Of a stretch of 64,000 nucleotides of DNA, positions 42,042-50,922 are shown in pieces. Source of the stretch: Elusimicrobiota bacterium (GTDB lineage: Bacteria; Elusimicrobiota; Elusimicrobia; UBA1565; UBA9628); the NCBI GenBank assembly GCA_016218545.1, contig JACRDQ010000046.1:117330-181329 (forward strand), read 5' to 3'. Both the position numbers and the translations under genes were made by a program. Position 1 is the stretch's first letter. Each line of letters begins with the position of its first letter. Below the pieces are notes generated by a model that saw only the letters and a list, made by a program, of their open reading frames with translations, had not been told where the DNA came from and ran no database searches.

Positions 42042-43961
42042 ATGCCCGCCCCCGCCGAGCGGCCCGCCTTCCACTACGACGGCGCCGGCTTGACCGCGGC
42101 CCTGAGGGCCGTGGGTCTGGCTGAGGGCGACATCGCCTTCACGCACGTCGGGCTGGGCATGCTGGGCTTTCCCAAGGAAGGGCCCACGGAAGACGCCATG
42201 TACCGCGTCGTCAGGGACGCGTTCCTCGATATCCTCGGGCCCCGCGGCACCCTGCTGGTCCCGACCTACTCGTACAGTTTCTGCCGGGGCGAGGAGTTCG
42301 ACCCCGAGACCACGCCCTCCACGGTGGGGCCCTTCACGGAGCGCTTCCGGTCCGAGCCGGGCGTCCTGCGCAGCCTGGAGCCCGTCTTCTCCGTGGCGGG
42401 CCTCGGCCCGGCGGCCGCAGACCTGTTCGCCGGGCTGCCCAAGGAGTGCTTCGGCCGGGACTGCCTCTACGAGCGGCTCATCCGCGTCGGCGCGAAGATA
42501 TGCAACGTCGGGGTGGGGTTCCGCTACGCCACCTTCGTCCATCACATCGAGCAGCGTGAGGCCGTCCCCTACCGGTATCCCAAGAGGTTCCCGGGCTGGC
42601 TGCGCCGCGGCGGCCGGCGCGTGCACGAGGAGTGGCTCTACAACGTGCGCGCCCTCGTGGGGAACAGCTACCCGGACCTGCGCAGGCTCGAGTCAGACGC
42701 GTGGGCCAAGTCGGGCTTCCGCAGGGCCCGCGTCGGCAGGAGCGAGGCCACCCTGGTGACCTGCCCCGACATGGACCGCTTCTGCACCGAAGGCATCCGG
42801 CGCGACCCCTGGTACCTGGCGCGGGGCCCCGCCGTCGACGTCGCGGAGGAGGAGTTGTCCGCGCGAGGCTCCCCCGTCCCGGGCCGGGGGGTCGTCTCCC
42901 TCGCCCCGGATGCCGGCCCGCACGCGATCCTTGCCGCGCTCTCCCCCTTGCCGGCCCAGCCCCTGGCTCCGGCCTGCGAGACGACGCTGAAAGCCCTATG
43001 CGCCGGTCTGCCCTCCAGGACGCTCTCAACCCCCACGGGAACCCGCGTCGGCGGAGCGCTGGTGCCCGAGCGCTGGATCTGCCGGGACGCCTCCCTCGCG
43101 CGGGCGGACGGCGGGGTCCTGCTCTCGCTCTCCTCCCAGCCCCTCCTCGCGTCCTTCTACAGCGCGGCCTGCGACACCACGCTCGATCTGGCCGGGCTCC
43201 GCGCCCGGCTGCGCACGCACCCCTTGCGCGGGGCCGTCCCCTACGCGGCTGAGACGGACCATCTGGGCTGGTCCCTCTGCTGCAGCGCGGACACGGCGGA
43301 GCGCCTCCAGCCGGGCCGCTATCGCGTCCGCATCGACTCCGCCCACCTCTACGGCAGGATGAGCGTGACCGAGGTCCTCGCCGAGGGCGGCACCGACGAC
43401 GTCATCGCCCTCAGCGTCCGGACCGACCACTGCGGCCTGGCCGACGACGCCCTCTCCGGCGCCGTGGCCGCCGCCTGCGCGCTGCGGCGGAGGCTGGCCG
43501 GGGCCCCCGGCGGCCAGAGCCTCCTCCTCCTCCTCTCCTCGGGTCCCCTGGGCCCGGCATGGTGGTTCCGCGCCAGACCCGAACTCTCCAAACGGGTACG
43601 CGCGGTGATCGCGGTCCACGGCATGGGACGCGGGGACACCCCCGTCCTGCAGAGCCCGGTCCCGAGCGAGGGCCGCTGGCCCGCCGCGGTCGCGGCCGCC
43701 ATGAAGCGGGGGGCCCCGGCCCTCCGCGAGGTCCGCGGAGAGAGCGCCTGGCTCTGCGCCGCCGACCTCGCGTCGCTCCCCGAGGGTCTCCCGGTCTATT
43801 GCCTCAACCGCGCCCCGGAGCCTCTCGACCGCGAAGCCCCGTACCCGGGATTCCGGACGAGCCTCGACAGCCCGGACCGGGTCCTCCCGTCCCGCCTCCA
43901 GGACTCGGTCGACCTGCTGGGCCGCTTCTTCTCCGGCCTGGACGCCGCCGCCCGGCCCTAG
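42042..43961 (+). CDS. AAC(3)-type acyltransferase fused to a degenerate DUF4910 domain
   Basis: A 639-residue fusion of the two families that are separate adjacent genes at 29659 and 30444. Residues 12-265 align with the AAC(3) protein (FTHVGLGMLGF, TFVHHIEQREAVPYR), but the HP of SLHPIHS is EP. Residues 345-635 align with DUF4910, but the metal-site blocks are lost: HICHPRQANDN reads RTDHCGLADDA, PET is absent, and EYHTTDD reads GFRTSLD. The winged helix is also missing. The C-terminal half is probably a non-catalytic binding or scaffolding domain. It is last in the second ACP operon. Confidence 0.78.
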   Translation: MPAPAERPAFHYDGAGLTAALRAVGLAEGDIAFTHVGLGMLGFPKEGPTEDAMYRVVRDAFLDILGPRGTLLVPTYSYSFCRGEEFDPETTPSTVGPFTERFRSEPGVLRSLEPVFSVAGLGPAAADLFAGLPKECFGRDCLYERLIRVGAKICNVGVGFRYATFVHHIEQREAVPYRYPKRFPGWLRRGGRRVHEEWLYNVRALVGNSYPDLRRLESDAWAKSGFRRARVGRSEATLVTCPDMDRFCTEGIRRDPWYLARGPAVDVAEEELSARGSPVPGRGVVSLAPDAGPHAILAALSPLPAQPLAPACETTLKALCAGLPSRTLSTPTGTRVGGALVPERWICRDASLARADGGVLLSLSSQPLLASFYSAACDTTLDLAGLRARLRTHPLRGAVPYAAETDHLGWSLCCSADTAERLQPGRYRVRIDSAHLYGRMSVTEVLAEGGTDDVIALSVRTDHCGLADDALSGAVAAACALRRRLAGAPGGQSLLLLLSSGPLGPAWWFRARPELSKRVRAVIAVHGMGRGDTPVLQSPVPSEGRWPAAVAAAMKRGAPALREVRGESAWLCAADLASLPEGLPVYCLNRAPEPLDREAPYPGFRTSLDSPDRVLPSRLQDSVDLLGRFFSGLDAAARP

Positions 43962-43984
43962 CCCGTCATTTGGGTCCCACGGGC
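43961..43984 (+). terminator. Possible hairpin at the end of the second ACP operon
   Basis: GCCCGT and ACGGGC pair over 6 bp around a 12-nt loop directly after the fusion gene and just before the next promoter. There is no T-run, so this is a weak terminator call. Confidence 0.3.
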
Positions 43985-43993
43985 CAAGTTGTA

Positions 43994-43999
43994 TACAAT
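43994..43999 (+). promoter_or_regulatory. -10 box TACAAT
   Basis: TACAAT in the 66-bp gap. The predicted leader is about 22 nt to the ATG at 44028. A weak TTGGGT lies 18 bp upstream. Confidence 0.45.
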
Positions 44000-44027
44000 C
44001 TCAGCGACTCCTTAGCTGACCCGCCGC

Positions 44028-45797
44028 ATGGACCTCTTCTTCGCGGACGCCTCCGGACTCCACCCGCCCTTCCCATGGGGAAGCCGCGGCAGCGACATCC
44101 TGGTCCTCTGCCCGGATGACGTCACCCTCTGGAGATGCGGCTCCCTGGGCCTCAAGGGCGTGCTGGCGGACGAGGAGGTCCCCTTCATCGGGCCGGGGTC
44201 CTGGGACAGCGTCGTAGGTCACTGCGCCCGCCTGGCGCGCTCCTGGCGCCTGGATGCCGAGGGGCGGGATTTCACCCTATATAAAGGAACGTCCCTCGGC
44301 TACCTGATGGAAGGACTCGTCTGGGGGGTGACCTTCGGCAGGCTCTACAAGTTCGCAGACACCGCGCTGCGTCTGGCGAGGGAGCATCGGCCCCAGACCG
44401 CCTGGCTGGCGAGCGGCCTGCACGCCCACAAGAAGGCCCTGGTCGAGTCGCTCTGCAGGTCCGAGGGCATCCGCCTCGAACGCCTCCGGCCCGGACCGCC
44501 TGCATGCCGCGACCCCCGCCTGACCTCCGACTTCTGCTCCTGGCCGCTCATGCAGCACCGCTGGAAGCGGCGGATCCTCAACCTGGGCCGCGGCCGGCCG
44601 CGGGCCGGGCGCAAACGCGTCCTGGCCTCTTCCTATTACACCATCGAGCCCCTCATCGCGGCCCTCGGAGCCGAGAAGGACATCGACCCCGTCTTCTACA
44701 ATTGGCCGGGCCGCCGTTTGATCGGGATGCCGGGCTGGCGGCGCTGGCGGTTCCTGACCTCCCCGAAAGACAGCGGCCTCGGCGCGGACGGGACGACGCG
44801 GCTCAAGGAGATGCTCAGCAGGTTCCAGGAGGTCTCCTCGTCGCGGCGCTATCAGAGCCGCTTCGAGCTCGAAGGGCTGGATTGCTGGGAAGCCGCGCGG
44901 CCGCGGCTGTCCCGGATCGTGTCCGAGGACTTCCCGGTCCTGGCCGACGCCCTGGAAAGGCTCTCCGCGGCCCTGGACGAAGAGAAGCCGGACCTTGTCC
45001 TGGTCCCCTACGACGGCAGCCCCCCGGAGAGGCTCCTGATCGACCTCGCCCGGCAGCGGGGGATCCCGTCGGCCCTGATGCTCCACGGCATCTCCGCCAT
45101 CCCGAGACCCGGCATCGAGGACATCGGCGCGGACCACCTGCTCGTCTGGGGCCCGGCCCTTGCCGACGCCTACGTCGAGATGGGCTTCCCCCGCGACCGC
45201 ATCACGGCCACGGGCTACCCCATGCTCGACGTGCTCGCGCGCGACGCGCGCAGGCCCCGTCCCGCCGGGAGGCCGGTCCGGGTCCTGTGCGTCTCCTCGT
45301 GCGGCCCCATCGAACCCACGTTCGGGACCGCGCTCGACATCCTCAGGAGCTTCCCCGGGATCGAGGTGACCCTCAAGCTCCATCCGGGAGAGAGCCCCGA
45401 GCCCTATTCCAAGGTCCTGGCGAAGAGGCTCGACGGCCGGTGCCGCCTCGAATGGCGCAAGCCCATGGCGGACCTCCTCCTGGACGCCGACCTGGTCGTG
45501 TCCCCGCCCTCGGGAGCGGTCTTCGAAGCCCTCGCCTTGGGCATCCCCGTCGTCCTCCTCAACCTGGCGGGACTCAGGCTCCCCCCGCCCTATTCCGGGA
45601 ACTGGGGGCTCGACCCGGTCTGCTCCGCTTCCGCCCTGAAGGCGCGGCTGGAAGAGCTCCTCCCCGACCGAGTCCCCCGCAGCGTGGACCACTCGCGCGT
45701 CCTCGAGGCCTTCATCGGCAAGCCCGACGGCGGGTGCGCCCGCCGCGCCATCGACGTCCTGCGCTCTCTCATGAACAAGGAGGCTCCGACCTCATGA
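44028..45797 (+). CDS. GT-B-like surface polysaccharide transferase
   Basis: A 589-residue protein with a two-domain GT-B pattern. The C-terminal half has MLHGISAIPRPGIEDIGADH, VTGYPMLD-like ATGYPMLDVLA, the LKLHPGES block and VVSPPSGAVFEALALGIPVV, all typical of CDP-glycerol transferase, capsule synthesis and 2-epimerase-like folds. The N-terminal third is not recognised. It is followed by a coupled DUF4910 gene (4-bp overlap). It probably transfers a sugar or sugar acid to a growing glycan; the donor is unknown. Confidence 0.65.
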   Translation: MDLFFADASGLHPPFPWGSRGSDILVLCPDDVTLWRCGSLGLKGVLADEEVPFIGPGSWDSVVGHCARLARSWRLDAEGRDFTLYKGTSLGYLMEGLVWGVTFGRLYKFADTALRLAREHRPQTAWLASGLHAHKKALVESLCRSEGIRLERLRPGPPACRDPRLTSDFCSWPLMQHRWKRRILNLGRGRPRAGRKRVLASSYYTIEPLIAALGAEKDIDPVFYNWPGRRLIGMPGWRRWRFLTSPKDSGLGADGTTRLKEMLSRFQEVSSSRRYQSRFELEGLDCWEAARPRLSRIVSEDFPVLADALERLSAALDEEKPDLVLVPYDGSPPERLLIDLARQRGIPSALMLHGISAIPRPGIEDIGADHLLVWGPALADAYVEMGFPRDRITATGYPMLDVLARDARRPRPAGRPVRVLCVSSCGPIEPTFGTALDILRSFPGIEVTLKLHPGESPEPYSKVLAKRLDGRCRLEWRKPMADLLLDADLVVSPPSGAVFEALALGIPVVLLNLAGLRLPPPYSGNWGLDPVCSASALKARLEELLPDRVPRSVDHSRVLEAFIGKPDGGCARRAIDVLRSLMNKEAPTS

Positions 45798-47134
45798 CCG
45801 CTCCCGCCGGAACCCGCCGTCTCAAGGACATCGTGTCGGAGCTCCACCCCCTGGCCCGCACCCTGGCCTGCAAGGACACGGAAGCCGCGCTCAAGATCAT
45901 CGCAGGGCGCTTCCCGGCCTCCGGGAACTGCCGCGTGGAGACGATTCCCGCCGGGACCCAGGCCTGGGACTGGGTCGTGCCGGAGCGCTACGAGGTCCGC
46001 GAAGCCTACCTCGCTTTCGAGGACGGCAAGAGGATCGCGGACTACGCGGACAACCCTTTGCACCTGGTCTCCTATTCCCTCCCGGTGGACCGGGTCGTGT
46101 CCTGGGAGGAGCTCGCCCCGCATCTGCACTTCTCCGAGAAGCGGCCCGACGCCATCCCCTGGGTCTTCCGCTACTACGACCGGACCTGGGGCTTCTGCCT
46201 GGCCAAGAAGATCTTCGACTCCCTCCCCAGGGACAAGCGCTACCGCGTCGTCATCAAGTCCGAGTTCCAGGGAGCGCCGGCCGGCCTGAGCGTCGCAGAC
46301 GCTGTCCTGGGCCCCCCGCCGGCGAAAGGGGCCGCGGACTTCGGCGAGTTCATCGTGTGCGCGAACGTCTGCCACCCCAGGCAGTCCAATGACAGCATCA
46401 CCGGAGTCGCGGTGGCAGTCGAGCTCGCCCATCGGCTGGCCGAGCGGCCCCTCCCCCCGGACTCCATGGCCGTGCGCTTCCTGTTCTGCCCCGAGACCAT
46501 CGGCAGCATCGCCTACCTCTCCCGCCATCCCGACCTGATCTTGCGCCTGCGCGCCGGGCTCTTCTGCGAGATGTGCGGCACCTCCGAGCCCCTCACCCTC
46601 CAGCGTTCCATCCGGGACACGCACGCGGTGGACCTCATCGCCAGGCAGGTGCTGACCGACGCCGGCCGCCCCTTCAAGGAGCTCGCCTGCAGGGAAGGGA
46701 TCGTCAACGACGAGCTCGTCCTCAACAACCCGGGCGTCGAGGTGCCGACCGTGTCCCTGGTCCGCTGGCCCTACGACGAGTACCACACGAGCGACGACCG
46801 GCCCGAGATCCTCAGCGAGGACAAGCTCCGGGAGACCGCGGACGTGGTCGAGAACATCGTGCGCACGACCGCCTCCAACTTCATCCCCCGCAGGACCTCC
46901 CCCGGCCCCGTGTTCCTGAGCAAGCACGGGCTGTGGGTGGATTGGCGGACCCAGCCCAAGCTCAACGAGGCCATGGACCAGATCATGCTCAGGATGGACG
47001 GCAGGCGCGACGTCTTCTCCATCAGCAAAGCCGTGGGACTGGGTTTCGAAGAGACCCGCGCCTTCGTGGCGCGCTTCGTGGAGCGCGGGCTCGCCCGCGC
47101 CCTGCCCGTCCCGAGGGACGGGCCGCTGGGCTAG
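45794..47134 (+). CDS. DUF4910/DUF2172 aminopeptidase-fold protein (paralogue)
   Basis: A 446-residue paralogue of the protein at 30444, with all three parts (M28-like core, DUF2172 insert, C-terminal winged helix starting at LSKHGLWVDWR). PETIGS and DEYHTSDD are intact, but the first His of HxCHP is Asn (NVCHPRQSNDS). If that residue binds metal, activity is reduced or changed. It is coupled to the GT-B-like transferase gene upstream and ends 7 bp from the convergent pse operon. Function unknown. Confidence 0.85.
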   Translation: MTAPAGTRRLKDIVSELHPLARTLACKDTEAALKIIAGRFPASGNCRVETIPAGTQAWDWVVPERYEVREAYLAFEDGKRIADYADNPLHLVSYSLPVDRVVSWEELAPHLHFSEKRPDAIPWVFRYYDRTWGFCLAKKIFDSLPRDKRYRVVIKSEFQGAPAGLSVADAVLGPPPAKGAADFGEFIVCANVCHPRQSNDSITGVAVAVELAHRLAERPLPPDSMAVRFLFCPETIGSIAYLSRHPDLILRLRAGLFCEMCGTSEPLTLQRSIRDTHAVDLIARQVLTDAGRPFKELACREGIVNDELVLNNPGVEVPTVSLVRWPYDEYHTSDDRPEILSEDKLRETADVVENIVRTTASNFIPRRTSPGPVFLSKHGLWVDWRTQPKLNEAMDQIMLRMDGRRDVFSISKAVGLGFEETRAFVARFVERGLARALPVPRDGPLG

Positions 47135-47141
47135 CAGCCGG

Positions 47142-48659
47142 CTATTCGATCAGGTCGCGGGTGAGGGGCGTGCCCCGGGTGATGTCGCGGCTGGCGCGCC
47201 GGCCGAGCACCTCGGTCAGGCAGCGGGGAGGCAGGCCCAGGCCGGGCCGGATGGACCGGACGCTCCCGGCGTCGAAGACCTCCCCCTTCTTGACGTCGGC
47301 CACCACGAAGAGCGAGCGCATGAAAATCCTGCTCGCCGCGGCCTTGGGCGTGGGCTCGTAGGTCACCTCGCCCACGGCGGCCTCGGCCTCGCGCACCGCG
47401 GCCACGAGGCTCTTGAACTCGGCCGGCTCCAGGGAGAAGGCGCTGTCCGGCCCGCCCTGCCCGCGGTCCAGGATGAAGTGCTTCTCGACGATGCGGGCGC
47501 CCAGGGCCACGGCCGCCACGGCGAGAGAGTGTCCCAGGGTGTGGTCCGAGAGCCCCACGACCGTCCCGAACTGCTCGGCCAGGTCAGGGATCACGGAGAG
47601 GTTGGCCTCCTCGGGCAGGGCAGGGTAGGCGGAGGTGCACTTGAGGAGGGCGATCCGGTCGTTGCCGGCCGCCCGGCAGGCGGCCACGGCCTCGGCGATC
47701 TCGGCGTAGCGCGCCACCCCGGTCGAAAGGAGGACGGGCTTGCCCTTGGAAGCGGCGTAGGAGATGAGCGGGATGTCGGTGATCTCGAAGGAGGCGATCT
47801 TGTAGGCCGGCACCCCCAGGGACTCGAGGAAGTCCACGGCCGTGAGGTCGAAGGGCGACGAGAAACAGGCCATGCCCAGCTTCTCGGCCTCCTCCTTGAG
47901 CCTGGGCTGCCAGTCCCACGGGGTCATGGCCTCCCGGTAGAGGTCGTGGAGGGTCCGTCCGTCCCAGAGCGTGCCTTGCTTGATCCGGAAATGCTCCTGG
48001 GGAGCGTCGATGGTGATCGTGTCCGCCGTGTAGGTCTGGAGCTTGACCGCGTCGGCCCCGGCGTCCTTCATGGCGCGCACCGCGGCCAGGGCCGTCTCCC
48101 AGCGGCCCCCGTGGTTGGCCGAGAGCTCGGCCACCAGCAGGGCGGGCGCGTCCGGGCCGAGCCAGCGGCCCCCGAAGGCGAAGCCCTTCCGGCGCAGGAT
48201 GAAGCGCAGCAGGCTCACGCCCGAGACGGCCTCGTCGCCGGCCGGGACGTAGCCGGCCCGTTCGAAAGCCTTCGCCGAGGCCGCGTTCTCCGGCCGGATG
48301 AGGGCCACGACCTCGCGGACCTCGGGCCTGGCCCGCATGAGCCGCCCGTCCGCCTCGGCCAGGGCCCGGGAAGAGAGGCCCTTGCCCCGCGCTGCCGCGC
48401 TCAGGCTGATGCTCACCGTGGCCGACTCCCCGCGGAAAGCGTAGCGCACCTGGCCGAGGAAGTCCCCTGAGGGAGAGGCGATGATGAGGAAAAGGTGCCC
48501 GGGGTCGGCGAGCTTGGCGCGGAACCAGTCCACGTGCCGGCCCCAAGGGATGGGCTCCGGATGGATGGACTGGTGCCGGACCGTGGGCTCATTGGAGAGC
48601 TCGAAGACCGCCTTCTCGTCGCCCGGCCCGGCCGGCCTGAGATAGAATCCCTGACTCAT
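47142..48659 (-). CDS. pseI: PseH acetyltransferase fused to PseI pseudaminic acid synthase
   Basis: A 505-residue fusion. Residues 5-160 are a GNAT domain (AARGKGLSSRALAEA acetyl-CoA loop) matching PseH, which acetylates UDP-4-amino-4,6-dideoxy-AltNAc. Residues 178-505 are a full NeuB-type synthase matching PseI, with AELSANHGG, EKHFILDRGQGGPDSAFSLE and a C-terminal SAF domain. PseI condenses the freed sugar with PEP to make pseudaminic acid. The start at 48659 overlaps the pseG stop by 4 bp; an ATG at 48668 is less likely. These two steps flank PseG in the pathway, so the fusion is not of consecutive enzymes. Confidence 0.92.
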   Translation of the reverse strand: MSQGFYLRPAGPGDEKAVFELSNEPTVRHQSIHPEPIPWGRHVDWFRAKLADPGHLFLIIASPSGDFLGQVRYAFRGESATVSISLSAAARGKGLSSRALAEADGRLMRARPEVREVVALIRPENAASAKAFERAGYVPAGDEAVSGVSLLRFILRRKGFAFGGRWLGPDAPALLVAELSANHGGRWETALAAVRAMKDAGADAVKLQTYTADTITIDAPQEHFRIKQGTLWDGRTLHDLYREAMTPWDWQPRLKEEAEKLGMACFSSPFDLTAVDFLESLGVPAYKIASFEITDIPLISYAASKGKPVLLSTGVARYAEIAEAVAACRAAGNDRIALLKCTSAYPALPEEANLSVIPDLAEQFGTVVGLSDHTLGHSLAVAAVALGARIVEKHFILDRGQGGPDSAFSLEPAEFKSLVAAVREAEAAVGEVTYEPTPKAAASRIFMRSLFVVADVKKGEVFDAGSVRSIRPGLGLPPRCLTEVLGRRASRDITRGTPLTRDLIE

Positions 48660-49591
48660 GGGAGGCATCCGCAGATAGAGGATACTATTCTCCGCGCGCC
48701 TTTCCCATCCACCATGGCCCGTCCCCTGGCCGCCATGCGGACCCGGACTCCGCGGTCACGCAGCCGCCGCACGGCCCGGGCCACGGAACCCTCCAAGTCC
48801 GGAGAATCCCAGCGTCCTGCGTCCAGGGCGAAGCCCGCCTTGCGCCAGCCCGCGGCATGGCGGAGCTGGTTGTCCGCCGCGACCACGACCGCGGCAGGCA
48901 CTCCAAGACGCGCGAGCTCCGTGAGGGTCTGGCCCCCGGCGCTCACCGCCGCGTCGCAGCGGAGCATGAGCGCCTTCATCGCGGCCTGTGAGAGCCCTCC
49001 CCGGACCACATGCGCCCGCAACTCCGGAAAGCGCTCCAGGCCCGAGAGGACCCTCGGGAGCAGGCGCCGCGGGTCCTCGCCGCCCAAGGTGACGAGGATA
49101 TCCGAGAACCGCTTGCGGCTCTGCCGCGAGCGGGCCGACCAGAAGGCCTTGCGCAGGGGAGCGTACGCGCTGCCCAGGAGGAGGAGCCGTCCGGGCTTGC
49201 ACGCGTAGGGAAGACGCCCTGCGTCCGCGTCAGCGTTGATGACGATGCCCGGCGGATAGTCGAGCCTCATGGTATCGTCGAAATACGCGGCGACCCCGAC
49301 CCGCTCCTCGATGCGGGCATAGAGCTTGAGCGGGGCGTGGTAGGAGTCCACCAGAGCGGCGTCGAAGCCCTCGATGAGCCGGAGCAGGGGCTCGGGGTCC
49401 GAGAGCCAATCCATGAGCCTGAGCCTCCGTCCTCCCGCGGCCCGCCGGACCCCCGCGTCTCCGTCCACGATGAAGACCGGCTCGATGCCGGCCTCGGAGA
49501 AGGCGTCGCACACCGCGGAGCACCGGGCCACGTGGCCGTGCCCCCTGCCGCGACCGCCCTCGGCGATGACCGCGACCCTGCGTCCCGGCAC
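48656..49591 (-). CDS. pseG: UDP-2,4-diacetamido-2,4,6-trideoxy-altropyranose hydrolase
   Basis: A 311-residue GT-B-fold hydrolase that removes UDP from the diacetamido sugar before PseI acts. The N-terminal GRGHGHVARC loop carries the family's G-x-G-H motif (GRGHGH here). ILVTLGGEDP and the C-terminal SAGGQTLTELARLGVPA nucleotide site are typical. The GTG start shares one base with the stop codon of the upstream aminotransferase gene. It lies in the right place in the pse operon. Confidence 0.9.
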   Translation of the reverse strand: MPGRRVAVIAEGGRGRGHGHVARCSAVCDAFSEAGIEPVFIVDGDAGVRRAAGGRRLRLMDWLSDPEPLLRLIEGFDAALVDSYHAPLKLYARIEERVGVAAYFDDTMRLDYPPGIVINADADAGRLPYACKPGRLLLLGSAYAPLRKAFWSARSRQSRKRFSDILVTLGGEDPRRLLPRVLSGLERFPELRAHVVRGGLSQAAMKALMLRCDAAVSAGGQTLTELARLGVPAAVVVAADNQLRHAAGWRKAGFALDAGRWDSPDLEGSVARAVRRLRDRGVRVRMAARGRAMVDGKGARRIVSSICGCLP

Positions 49592-50922
49592 TAGATCAGT
49601 CTCCGGAACCCGGCGTGGCAGACCTCGCCGGAAAGCAGCTTCTCGGGATCCCGGCCCCTGGCCAGGCAGGCGGCGATGGAGCCGAAGACCCGGTCCGCCG
49701 CGGCGAAGTACCTGCGCAGGTGCGTCTCGCGGTGCGCCCAGGACGCGTAGAACGCGTTCGTGGCCAGGAAGCCCCGCTTGAGCATCTCCTGGGTGAAGAG
49801 GGTCTTGAGGGCGAGCGCCTTCTCGCCTTCGAACCCGAAGTGCCCGAGCGGAGCGATCCCGTCCAGGGAGATCCGCAGGCCGTGCTTGCCGGCCAGCCTC
49901 CGCCACCCGTCCTGCACCGCGTTCCCGGTCTTCGCGAGGTGCCGGTGGACCTTCAGGGCCGCGTATTTCTCGATGCACGCCAAAGACGCCGAAGGGCCGA
50001 TCCGGTCGGTCCAGTAGGTGCTGCTGATGAAGGAGCCCTGCGCCGCCTGCATGACCCCGCGCTTGCCCACCACCGCGGCCATGGGGTAGCCGTTGCTCAT
50101 GGCCTTGCCGAAGACCGCGATGTCGGGCTCCAGGCCCATGCCGAGGTGCGCTCCGCCTGGATTGAGGCGCCAGCCCGCCGTGATCTCGTCGACCACGAGG
50201 ACCATGCCGCGCTGGCGCGCCGTGCGCTGGACCGCCTCCAGGAAGCCGGGCTCCGGGGGCTTGTTGCGGATGGGCTCCATGACCACGACCCCGGCGCGCC
50301 CCCGGTGCCGGTGCGCCAGGCGCAGGAACTCGTCGGTGTCGTTGTAGCGGAACGGGAAGGACGTCCCCCTCAGGCACTTGGGCACGCCTTTGGGCTCCAG
50401 GCCCGGCAGGAGGTGGCCGTCGAGGGCGCTGTCCTTGGCGAGGTTGGCGGCGAGATACCAGTCGTGCCACCCGTGATAGCCGCAGAACAGGACGGTGTCC
50501 CTGCCCGAGGACGCCCGCGCGATGCGCACGGCCATGGCCATGGCCTCGCCTCCGGTGCGCGCGTAGCGCACCATCTTCGCCCAAGGGTGCAGCCTCACGA
50601 GCACCTCGGCCAGCTCGACTTCCTCGGGCGCGTTGAGGGTGGTCATGTTGCCCCGGCTCACGGCCCGGCGCACGGCCGCGTCCACGTCCGGGTCCGCGTA
50701 GCCCAGCACGGCCGCGCCGATCCCCATGTAGGACATGTCGAGGTAGCGGCGGCCGTCGAGGTCCCAGAGCTCGCAGCCGCGGGCGCGGCTGTAGTACGAG
50801 GGCCAGAGATCCGGCAGGAACATCTCGGGCCGCTTGGAGAGCAGCTGGGTGCCGCCGGGGATGAAGCCCTTGGCCTTCCGATAGAGGCGCTGGGAGCGTC
50901 CCGTCGTCGGAGTCGCCTTCAT
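49591..50922 (-). CDS. Class III aminotransferase, glutamate-1-semialdehyde aminomutase-like
   Basis: A 443-residue PLP enzyme close to HemL. The PLP lysine is in AVFGKAMSNGYPM, with VDEITAGWR holding the PLP aspartate and GGEAMAMAVRIAR the phosphate site. HemL-like genes are often embedded in pse-type flagellar glycosylation operons with a role that is not settled. It lies between pseF and pseG with overlaps of 4 and 1 bp. It is unlikely to serve haem synthesis; transamination of a glycan intermediate is inferred. Confidence 0.87.
   Translation of the reverse strand: MKATPTTGRSQRLYRKAKGFIPGGTQLLSKRPEMFLPDLWPSYYSRARGCELWDLDGRRYLDMSYMGIGAAVLGYADPDVDAAVRRAVSRGNMTTLNAPEEVELAEVLVRLHPWAKMVRYARTGGEAMAMAVRIARASSGRDTVLFCGYHGWHDWYLAANLAKDSALDGHLLPGLEPKGVPKCLRGTSFPFRYNDTDEFLRLAHRHRGRAGVVVMEPIRNKPPEPGFLEAVQRTARQRGMVLVVDEITAGWRLNPGGAHLGMGLEPDIAVFGKAMSNGYPMAAVVGKRGVMQAAQGSFISSTYWTDRIGPSASLACIEKYAALKVHRHLAKTGNAVQDGWRRLAGKHGLRISLDGIAPLGHFGFEGEKALALKTLFTQEMLKRGFLATNAFYASWAHRETHLRRYFAAADRVFGSIAACLARGRDPEKLLSGEVCHAGFRRLI

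Noticed and set aside
48675..48690. TAGTAT as a promoter for pseH::pseI
   Set aside because: It lies within the pseG coding end, and the ATGA overlap shows that the gene is translated from the operon mRNA; evidence for a separate start is weak.
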